DNA of 7,105 nt from Bacteroidales bacterium. Its GTDB lineage: Bacteria > Bacteroidota > Bacteroidia > Bacteroidales > UBA1402. The stretch is taken from assembly GCA_012511135.1 (NCBI GenBank), contig JAAZGQ010000215.1, positions 1 to 7,105 of the forward strand. Reading direction: 5' to 3'. Within the stretch, counting starts at the first letter, position 1, and the number at the start of each line of letters is the position of its first letter. The translations under genes were made by a program, and so were the position numbers. Positions 1 through 5,853 of this stretch are shown here, one piece after another. The notes beneath the pieces are model-generated. The model was not told the DNA's origin and made no database searches. It saw only the letters and a list, made by a program, of their open reading frames with translations.

Positions 1-2
1 CT

Positions 3-185
3 GATGCTTTTCCCCGGGGAATTCCTGTTGGTGTGATACACAGCATCGAAAAGAAAAGTAACAGCAGCTTTCATCGTTCGCAGGTAAGATTGTTTACCTC
101 GTTTGAATCCTTGGCAGATGTAAGGGTCATTTCGCAATTTTTGCGTGACGAAAGAATAGAATTGGAAAAGGAGCTTGAACAATGA
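3..185 (+). CDS. mreC: Rod shape-determining protein MreC, C-terminal end (partial)
   Basis: This is the last 60 codons of an open frame that enters from the left edge and stops at TGA 183-185. MreC is a periplasmic, membrane-anchored scaffold of the elongasome that binds PBP2 and helps activate PBP2-RodA. The visible peptide starts DAFPRGIPVGVI, which matches the FPxGIPVGxV element in the last beta-barrel of MreC, and goes on through a short strand ending FTSFESLADVRVI. It ends in a charged helix (DERIELEKELEQ). The identification rests on that motif and on the position directly before mreD, since mreC-mreD is one of the most conserved gene pairs in rod-shaped bacteria. The stop overlaps the mreD start in an ATGA, so translation is probably coupled. 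The N-terminal anchor, coiled coil and start lie outside the window. Confidence 0.88.
   Translation, partial: DAFPRGIPVGVIHSIEKKSNSSFHRSQVRLFTSFESLADVRVISQFLRDERIELEKELEQ
166..173 (+). promoter_or_regulatory. Shine-Dalgarno sequence for mreD
   Basis: AAAAGGAG lies 8 nt before the ATG at 182, inside the 3' end of mreC. It is the only clear Shine-Dalgarno match I see before any gene here; the others have AT-rich or unremarkable leaders, as is common in Bacteroidetes. It supports the ATG at 182 as the mreD start, and suggests mreD can be initiated directly as well as by coupling to mreC termination. Confidence 0.55.
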
Positions 186-670
186 TACGACTATTTCTCA
201 AACACAGTCTGTTGTTTATTCTGCTATTTTTATTGCAAATAGTAGTGCTCCAGCAATTATATTTCTGGTATGTGGTGCCACTGGTGTATGTCTATATTCT
301 TATCCGCTGGCCTTCAACGCTTTCGCCAGGATGGCTGCTTAGCTTGGGTTTTTTGCTCGGCCTGCTGGTGGATATCAACGCTGATACTCCCGGGATGCAT
401 GCTGCAGCCACTACTTTAGTGGCATTCTTGCGACCGGCTTTACTCAAAGGCTTTATTCCCAAAGAAGAAATTGAAAACCTGGAACCCAGGGAAAGAAGCA
501 TGGGTTTTATTCCTTTTTGGAAATACGTCATCAGTATAGTGTTGCTGCATCACACAGCTCTGTACCTATTGGAATCTTTTTCCTTCTTTGACCCTCTGCT
601 TCTACTGGTAAAAATAATCGGAAGTGCTTTATTGAGCCTCTTGCTGATTTTCTTGTTTGAACGTTTTTAA
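182..670 (+). CDS. mreD: Rod shape-determining protein MreD
   Basis: Small integral inner-membrane protein of the elongasome that works with MreC and the PBP2/RodA pair in side-wall peptidoglycan synthesis. The 162-residue length is typical of the family. Nearly the whole chain is hydrophobic, with about six predicted membrane segments (roughly residues 8-26, 30-42, 50-64, 73-88, 112-130, 136-159). The family's recognisable motif is present at about residues 60-76: GLLVDINADTPGMHAAA, with D64, D68, P70 and G71. The more polar loop at residues 90-108 (IPKEEIENLEPRERS) separates the N- and C-terminal halves. The ATG start overlaps the mreC stop by 4 bp and has a good ribosome binding site. The stop is 21 bp before mrdA. 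Sequence similarity is weak in this family, so the call leans on hydropathy, the motif and gene order. Confidence 0.9.
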   Translation: MIRLFLKHSLLFILLFLLQIVVLQQLYFWYVVPLVYVYILIRWPSTLSPGWLLSLGFLLGLLVDINADTPGMHAAATTLVAFLRPALLKGFIPKEEIENLEPRERSMGFIPFWKYVISIVLLHHTALYLLESFSFFDPLLLLVKIIGSALLSLLLIFLFERF

Positions 671-691
671 TTTTATAATCCGCAGGCTAAC

Positions 692-2551
692 ATGCGATCG
701 ACTAGCACCGATTTTGAAAACAGGGGCAGAATTATTATTCTGATCTTTGTTGGCGTGATGCTTGCCTTTATGGCCCGACTGGCCTTTTTGCAATTGTTTT
801 CGGAAGAATACGACAAATACGCCGACAGCAATGCACAATTAAAAAAAATCATCTATCCCGAACGTGGAGTAATTTATGACCGAAACGGGAAATTGATGGT
901 ATATAACCAGGCTTTTTACGACATCATGGTCACCCCCCGCGAAATGAAAGGACTGGATACCCTGGAATTTTGTTCAACTTTAAAAATAGATCGCAGCTTT
1001 TTTGAGAAAAGAATGGCAGAAATTCGTAACCGGAGGCTAAATCCGGGTTATTCTTCTTACACGCCGCAACTTTTTATGTCTCAATTATCTGTCGAAGCCT
1101 ATGGGCCCTTGCAGGAAAAACTTTATCGTTTTCCGGGCTTTTCCATAACCAACCGCAGCCTGAGGCGTTATTCCCGCCCCATAGCCGCGCATGCTTTGGG
1201 TTATGTGGCTGAGGTAGACCGCAAAGACATCGAAATAGATGCCTATTACATTCAGGGTGACTACAGCGGACGATCCGGTATCGAGAAGATGTACGAAAAG
1301 GTATTACGTGGCGAAAAGGGAGTCGAGGTCTTGCTTAGAGATGTACACGGTCGCGTAAAAGGAAGTTACAGCGAGGGCAGACGCGATCTGCCCCCTGTTC
1401 CCGGAAATGATCTCATTTTGTCGCTCGATATAGACTTGCAGGAGTACGGCGAAAAACTGATGGAAAACAAAAGAGGAGCCATAGAGGCCATCGAGCCCAA
1501 AACAGGTGAAATATTAGCCTATGTTTCGGCTCCATCCTACGATCCTTCATTGTTGGTAGGAAGCCGGCGGATGAAACATTACCTGGAGCTGGAATCATCG
1601 CCTCACAAGGTTTTTCTAAACCGCCCCATTCAATCTTTTTACCCACCCGGTTCAACTTTTAAACCGGCCCAGGGACTTGTATTGCTCCAGGAGAAGGTCA
1701 TTACAGCCTCTACCAAATATGCCTGTCAGGGGGGCTATTATTTTCTGGGCCTAAAGCTGGGCTGTCATAATCATCGTTCTCCCCTGAATTTGCCTGAAGC
1801 TGTTTCTGCCTCCTGTAATGCTTATTTTGCAGCGGCCTATCGCGGCCTTATTGACCACGACAACTACTCTTCGGTGCAAGAAGCATACGGACGCTGGCGT
1901 GAATTAATATGCTCCATGGGTTTTGGCAGCCGCCTGGGAGTGGATCTGCCTTACGAGCAATCGGGCTGGATACCCGACACGCAATATTACAACAGAATCT
2001 ACGGTCAAAGAGGCTGGAGAGGAGCTACTATCATCTCCAATGCCATAGGTCAGGGTGAAATTCTGGCTACTCCCCTGCAAATGGCCAATTATTGCGCCAT
2101 GATATGCAATAAAGGCTGGTACATCACTCCACATATAGTGCGCGAAGTTAAAGGCCAGGCAACGGACAGTAGTTTTGTCAAGAAACATGTTTCCGGTATT
2201 GATCCTGTGCATTTTGAACCCATCATCGAAGGGATGCGGGGTGCAGTAACCAGCCCTATGGGAACTTCCAGGGGAGTGGCTGTGCCAGATATTGAGGTTT
2301 GTGGTAAAACCGGCACTGCCGAGAATCCGGGCGTAGATCACTCTATTTTTATGTGTTTTGCTCCCAAGGATGATCCTAAGATTTGTTTGCTGGTCTTTAT
2401 TGAAAACGGAGGTTTTGGGGCTACCTGGGCAGTTCCCATGGCCAGCCTGATGCTGGAACAATACCTCAAGGGCAGCATTGCCCCCAATCGAAAATGGATG
2501 GAAACCCGATTGTTGAACGCTAACCTAATGAACGTTGAACCAAAAGAATAA
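692..2551 (+). CDS. mrdA: Penicillin-binding protein 2 (class B D,D-transpeptidase of the elongasome)
   Basis: Inner-membrane transpeptidase that cross-links new peptidoglycan during side-wall growth, paired with the RodA polymerase. At 619 aa it matches the usual PBP2 length. One N-terminal membrane helix (about residues 13-36) is followed by the pedestal/dimerisation domain: ERGVIYDRNG at 57-66, and GRSGIEKMYE at 193-202, which marks the junction to the catalytic domain. All three penicillin-binding motifs are present: S321-T-F-K324 (nucleophile S321), S374-C-N376 and K539-T-G-T542. Four residues between the first two motifs, C345, C358, H361 (or H359) and C375, sit roughly where zinc ligands are known in some other PBP2 proteins. 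The ATG at 692 gives a normal short cytoplasmic tail; no clear Shine-Dalgarno sequence precedes it. The 3' end overlaps the rodA start by 17 bp. FtsI/PBP3 is the main alternative, but the neighbours and the domain junction favour PBP2. Confidence 0.95.
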   Translation: MRSTSTDFENRGRIIILIFVGVMLAFMARLAFLQLFSEEYDKYADSNAQLKKIIYPERGVIYDRNGKLMVYNQAFYDIMVTPREMKGLDTLEFCSTLKIDRSFFEKRMAEIRNRRLNPGYSSYTPQLFMSQLSVEAYGPLQEKLYRFPGFSITNRSLRRYSRPIAAHALGYVAEVDRKDIEIDAYYIQGDYSGRSGIEKMYEKVLRGEKGVEVLLRDVHGRVKGSYSEGRRDLPPVPGNDLILSLDIDLQEYGEKLMENKRGAIEAIEPKTGEILAYVSAPSYDPSLLVGSRRMKHYLELESSPHKVFLNRPIQSFYPPGSTFKPAQGLVLLQEKVITASTKYACQGGYYFLGLKLGCHNHRSPLNLPEAVSASCNAYFAAAYRGLIDHDNYSSVQEAYGRWRELICSMGFGSRLGVDLPYEQSGWIPDTQYYNRIYGQRGWRGATIISNAIGQGEILATPLQMANYCAMICNKGWYITPHIVREVKGQATDSSFVKKHVSGIDPVHFEPIIEGMRGAVTSPMGTSRGVAVPDIEVCGKTGTAENPGVDHSIFMCFAPKDDPKICLLVFIENGGFGATWAVPMASLMLEQYLKGSIAPNRKWMETRLLNANLMNVEPKE

Positions 2552-4001
2552 AACCCTAAGTCTTTGGAAAGCAGTAGATATTCAAAGCTTGTTCATTTAT
2601 CTGCTTTTGATCACTGTAGGTTGGCTCACTATTTACAGTGCCAGCTATAATTTTGACAGTGTTGCCATATTCGATTTGAGCAGCACTTCGGGCAAACAAT
2701 TGATCTGGATAGCTGTTTCTGTGTTAGTGGGTATCTCTATACTTATTATTGATGCCAGATTTTATTACTATTTGTCATACAACCTTTACATTGCTCTGTT
2801 GTTTTTGTTGTTACTCACTATCCTGATTGCACCGGAGATAAAAGGATCCCGTTCCTGGCTGGTGTTTGGTCCTCTGAGTATTCAGCCGGCGGAATTTGCA
2901 AAATTTGCAACAGCCCTGGCCCTTTCCCGTTTTTTGGCTGATTATGGCTACAACATTAAAGATACCAAGCGGATAGTCTTGCTGTTCGCCCTCTTGCTTA
3001 TCCCCGTGGGAATGATTTTTTTACAAAAAGAAACCGGTACAGCTCTGGTGTTCTTAGCCTTCTTACTGGTTTTTTACCGTGAAGGCATGTCGGGCTTGCT
3101 GCTTTTTGTCGGAGCCTGTTTGCTGAGTTATTTTGTTGTAGGGCTTAGGTTTGGGGAACAGACTTTGTGGGAGCATACTTCGATGGGCAATTTTTCCGTT
3201 TTACTATTAATTGCCCTGGTGATGTCGGGCTTGTTTTTTCGCTATCGCAAAAAAGACAACAAAACCTGGCTGATTCTTTTACTGGCTAACATTCTCCCTG
3301 TTTTGGCAGCTCTCTTATTGAACCGATATACAAAATGGGGTTTTGATATTGCTGTACTCCAGTTGGTTCTTTTGTCTTTGTCGGTTTTATACGCCTTGTT
3401 TCAGAGTATTCGCATCAATTCAAGGATACCGGCTTTGATTGCTCTTTTCACTGTACTCTCAACAGCCTTTTTGTTTGGCATTGACTATACTTTTGACCGT
3501 CTCTTGCAGCCCCATCAGCAAACACGTATACTTGTTTTACTTGGGACCATGGACGATCCTTCCGGAGTGGGTTATAATGTAAATCAGGCCAAAATATCCA
3601 TAGGATCCGGAGGTTTTTGGGGCAAGGGCTATTTAAACGGAACCCAGACCAAATTGAAATACGTTCCTGAACAGGATACCGATTTTATCTTCTGTACTAT
3701 TGGCGAGGAATTCGGATTTGCTGGTTCAGCAATGCTTCTGATTATATATAGTTATTTACTGATCAGATTGATTTTTATGGCAAACCGGCAGCGCTTTGTA
3801 TTTGCACGGATTTACGGTTATTGTGTGGCCAGCCTTTTCTTTGTACATCTGCTGGTTAATGTGGGCATGGTGCTTGGCCTGATGCCTGTCATTGGTATTC
3901 CTCTGCCATTTTTAAGTTATGGAGGTTCTTCTTTGCTGGGATTTACTATCCTCTTGTTTATTTTTTTACGCCTGGATGCCGACAACCTGAGACGGCATTA
4001 A
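2535..4001 (+). CDS. rodA: Rod shape-determining protein RodA (SEDS peptidoglycan glycosyltransferase)
   Basis: Polytopic inner-membrane enzyme that polymerises lipid II into glycan strands, in a complex with PBP2. SEDS signatures run in order: GSRSWLVFGPLSIQPAEFAK (104-123), FLQKETGTAL (162-171), PSGVGYNVNQAKISIGSGG (342-360), VPEQDTDFIFCTIGEE (377-392) and LPFLSYGGSSLL (457-468). D383 in TDFIF corresponds to the catalytic aspartate in the large extracellular loop. At 488 aa it is about 100 residues longer than E. coli RodA; the extra length lies around residues 205-315 and is strongly hydrophobic, so it probably adds membrane helices. The start is a TTG at 2535: an in-frame stop at 2529-2531 rules out anything further upstream, and no in-frame ATG occurs before deep inside the membrane domain. 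The start lies inside mrdA, so translation is probably coupled. FtsW is excluded mainly by context. Confidence 0.94.
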   Translation: MNQKNKTLSLWKAVDIQSLFIYLLLITVGWLTIYSASYNFDSVAIFDLSSTSGKQLIWIAVSVLVGISILIIDARFYYYLSYNLYIALLFLLLLTILIAPEIKGSRSWLVFGPLSIQPAEFAKFATALALSRFLADYGYNIKDTKRIVLLFALLLIPVGMIFLQKETGTALVFLAFLLVFYREGMSGLLLFVGACLLSYFVVGLRFGEQTLWEHTSMGNFSVLLLIALVMSGLFFRYRKKDNKTWLILLLANILPVLAALLLNRYTKWGFDIAVLQLVLLSLSVLYALFQSIRINSRIPALIALFTVLSTAFLFGIDYTFDRLLQPHQQTRILVLLGTMDDPSGVGYNVNQAKISIGSGGFWGKGYLNGTQTKLKYVPEQDTDFIFCTIGEEFGFAGSAMLLIIYSYLLIRLIFMANRQRFVFARIYGYCVASLFFVHLLVNVGMVLGLMPVIGIPLPFLSYGGSSLLGFTILLFIFLRLDADNLRRH

Positions 4002-4006
4002 ATAAA

Positions 4007-4474
4007 TCACTCAGCCCTCAGGCATACGCCTACATTACGAATACCCTGCAGCCTTTCGTCCTGCATGGCGTGGCTAAGCTCAATTTTGAAAGAACTTAGT
4101 GCCGGCAGTTTTTTACTGAATACTTCATGTGTAAACATCGATCCCCAGCCTGAACCTGCCCATCTCCCGTTTTCTTTGATCAAGCTGATATCAATTAACT
4201 CGTGATAAGTGGTGTCGGCCAAAAAGATATCTGCATTCAGGCTAAGATTGGTATAGGGATAACTGTTGTCGTTGCGCAGGTATATTGTGAGTACTAAAGC
4301 TTCAGTATGGCCGGGAACAAAGTCAAAACTGTCTTCGAAACACAAAACCTCAGTTCTGTTCCAATGTTCAAGCGGCTTGAATTCCTTGTAGAGCAGATGC
4401 TCCCGACAGGCGCTGAACAAGAGAAACAGCGGCATCAGGATCAAGAAGACTTTACCGATTTGACCAGGTTTCAT
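4007..4474 (-). CDS. gldH: GldH-family lipoprotein
   Basis: GldH is a Bacteroidetes lipoprotein needed for gliding in Flavobacterium johnsoniae, but it is also present in many non-gliding members, so the name does not prove motility; its molecular role is unknown. The 155-residue product has a signal peptide (K2, K8, hydrophobic 9-20) ending in a lipobox F-S-A-C, with C23 as the acylated residue. The mature part shows the family pattern: W38, then VLTIYLRNDNSYPYTNLSLN (about 61-80), a GRWAGSGWGSMF segment (103-114), and a closing ELSHAMQDERLQGIRNVG stretch. No acidic run follows C23, so surface export is not indicated. The ATG overlaps the upstream PSP1 stop in ATGA, so the two are co-translated. 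The stop lies 5 bp from the convergent rodA stop. I recall the same neighbourhood, with PSP1 and holB, in other Bacteroidetes, which supports the call. Confidence 0.85.
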   Translation of the reverse strand: MKPGQIGKVFLILMPLFLLFSACREHLLYKEFKPLEHWNRTEVLCFEDSFDFVPGHTEALVLTIYLRNDNSYPYTNLSLNADIFLADTTYHELIDISLIKENGRWAGSGWGSMFTHEVFSKKLPALSSFKIELSHAMQDERLQGIRNVGVCLRAE

Positions 4475-5802
4475 TTGCTGTCCGGCTTGCTGTTGTTATC
4501 GATGTTTTTGCTTCTGTTGTTGCTGCTGCCGCTGCTGTTGCTGCCGCTGCTGTTGCTGTTGCCGCCGCTGCTGTTGCTGTTGCCGCCGCTTTGTTTTCCC
4601 CTGTTACGGGAACGATTTTTCCTGTTTTTGTTTTCGAAAGCTTTGTCAGTTCTGTTCTTGTCGGTTCTGTTGTCAGCCTCTCTTGTTGTGTTGTCACTTT
4701 TTGTGTTCCGGCTATCCTGGCGTTTTTTGTTGTCTTTGTTCTTTTTTCTGTCAAATCGCTTCAAATCGCTACTCAGGACATCTCCAAATTCCTTGGGCCC
4801 TTTTTCTTCGGCTTGTTCTGATAAAGCATCAACACGAATCCCTTTTTTATTCAGAGCAATAATCTGAAGAGCTCTTTCGACAGAGATGCTTACGGCATTG
4901 GCCATAGAATCTTTGCCGGTAGAATAGCAAACCTGACGCTTAAACAGATCTGTTTTGATCTGAAAATAACTGGCATCCTTGGTTTCGAGAACTATATCTT
5001 TGGCCGGAAGGCCTTTTTGGGCTTCCACGTACATGTCAGTTTCGTAATTGAGGCAGCATTTCAGTTTGCCGCATTGACCGGCCAGTTTTTGAGGATTCAG
5101 GCTCAGGTCCTGGTAGCGGGCAGCGCTGGTGGAGACAGAAACGAAATTGGTCATCCAGGAGGAGCAGCACATTTCCCGGCCGCAGGGGCCAATACCGCCT
5201 ATGCGTCCTGCTTCCTGACGGGCTCCGATCTGTTTCATTTCGATGCGGACATGAAAGGTGTCTGCCAATACTCGTATCAGCTGCCTGAAGTCCACCCGAT
5301 CGTCGGCTATATAATAAAAAATGGCTTTGTTGCCGTCGCCCTGGTATTCTACATCGCCAATTTTCATGTTGAGCCTGAGTTCTTCGGCAATCTTACGGGA
5401 ACGCAGCATGGTGTCGTGCTCGCGGGCTTTGGATTCCTCGTATTTATCAAGATCCACGGGACGGGCTTTACGGTAAATCCGTCGAACCTCCTGCTGGTCG
5501 AAGCGGTAATTGATTTTTTTCATTTGCTTGAGCACCAGGTGTCCGGTAAGGCTCACTTCTCCTATATCGTGCCCCGGGGAGGATTCCACAGCTACCAAAT
5601 CGCCCTTTTGCAGAGGAAGTTTATTACTGTTCAGGTAATAGCCTTTGCGTGTATTTTTGAATTGCACTTCGACGTAGTCCGTCGAAGCCTGGGCTTCGGG
5701 CAAATCGCAGAGCCAGTTGAAAGTGTTGAGTTTTTTTATTTTAGCACAACCGCAAGCCTTGGTATGCATCAGGAAGCCGTTGTTGTGTAATTTATAGGTC
5801 AT
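4471..5802 (-). CDS. PSP1 domain / RicT (YaaT)-family protein with low-complexity C-terminal tail
   Basis: Cytosolic protein of the PSP1/RicT family. In Bacillus subtilis, RicT with RicA and RicF binds Fe-S clusters and assists RNase Y in mRNA maturation; the role in Bacteroidetes is not established. The core (about residues 44-325) shows the family signature: VEVQFKNTRKGYY (44-56), GDLVAVESSPGHDIG (67-81), FYYIADDRVDFR (162-173), then GRIGGIGPCGREMCC (199-213) and SLNPQKLAGQCGKLKCC (234-250). The cysteines C207, C212, C213, C244, C249 and C250 correspond to the conserved metal-binding set, and C17/C19 form an extra N-terminal Cys-x-Cys. After about residue 345 the protein is disordered: first Lys/Arg/Asp/Asn-rich, then a Ser/Asn/Gly tail from 405 encoded by a tandem repeat. 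The total, 443 aa, is much longer than B. subtilis RicT. I chose M1 rather than M12 because the segment before C17 looks family-conserved. It is first in a two-gene unit with gldH. Confidence 0.9.
   Translation of the reverse strand: MTYKLHNNGFLMHTKACGCAKIKKLNTFNWLCDLPEAQASTDYVEVQFKNTRKGYYLNSNKLPLQKGDLVAVESSPGHDIGEVSLTGHLVLKQMKKINYRFDQQEVRRIYRKARPVDLDKYEESKAREHDTMLRSRKIAEELRLNMKIGDVEYQGDGNKAIFYYIADDRVDFRQLIRVLADTFHVRIEMKQIGARQEAGRIGGIGPCGREMCCSSWMTNFVSVSTSAARYQDLSLNPQKLAGQCGKLKCCLNYETDMYVEAQKGLPAKDIVLETKDASYFQIKTDLFKRQVCYSTGKDSMANAVSISVERALQIIALNKKGIRVDALSEQAEEKGPKEFGDVLSSDLKRFDRKKNKDNKKRQDSRNTKSDNTTREADNRTDKNRTDKAFENKNRKNRSRNRGKQSGGNSNSSGGNSNSSGSNSSGSSNNRSKNIDNNSKPDSK
4511..4590 (-). repeat. 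GCT/GTT/GCC triplet tract with a 21-bp tandem repeat inside the PSP1 gene
   Basis: On the plus strand this is an almost pure run of GCT, GTT and GCC triplets. The 21-bp unit at 4546-4566 recurs exactly at 4567-4587, and a shortened copy lies at 4531-4545. Read on the minus strand in the PSP1 frame, each full unit codes for GGNSNSS. Because both the unit and the triplets are multiples of three, gain or loss of copies keeps the frame and only changes tail length. The tract has no stops in several frames, which explains the long spurious open frames on both strands here. Confidence 0.85.
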
Positions 5803-5821
5803 AAAAAGCTGGTTTGAAACA

Positions 5822-5853
5822 CAAAAGTAATTTATTTTAGCTTCAGGCGCAAT
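5822..5853 (-). promoter_or_regulatory. Candidate Bacteroidetes-type promoter for the PSP1-gldH unit
   Basis: Read on the minus strand, TACTTTTG (5829-5822) matches the Bacteroidetes -7 consensus TAnnTTTG. ATTG (5853-5850) lies 20 bp upstream and resembles the -33 TTTG/TTG element, with spacing in the accepted range. Transcription would start near 5815, leaving a short leader of about a dozen bases before the ATG at 5802. The site is in the only real gap of the minus-strand group, and its upstream end overlaps the holB stop codon, which adds to its plausibility. It would allow PSP1 and gldH to be expressed apart from holB. The assignment is by consensus only. Confidence 0.5.

Noticed and set aside
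1904..2461. 185-codon minus-strand open frame inside mrdA
   Set aside because: Antisense to the transpeptidase domain, which has all three active-site motifs; composition looks like a shadow frame.
3986..4022. Inverted repeat CCTGAG / CTCAGG around the convergent stop codons as a bidirectional terminator
   Set aside because: Only a 6-bp stem with a 25-base loop, no T run on either strand, and a competing 5-bp pairing (ATGCC / GGCAT). Not strong enough to call.
4531..4590. CRISPR-like repeat array
   Set aside because: The repeats are direct, adjacent, and without spacers, and they code for a peptide tail in frame.
4452..4754. 100-codon open frame on the minus strand rich in Ala and Thr
   Set aside because: It is the PSP1 repeat tract read in another frame; triplet repeats without stops produce such frames. 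The PSP1 frame has clear family motifs.
4307..4867. 186-codon plus-strand open frame with long Leu/Pro runs resembling a membrane protein
   Set aside because: It is antisense to gldH and the PSP1 tail. The Leu/Pro runs are only the complement of the Ser/Asn/Gly-coding repeat.
5017..5790. 257-codon plus-strand open frame
   Set aside because: It lies wholly antisense to the well-supported PSP1 gene and shows no recognisable domain or start context.
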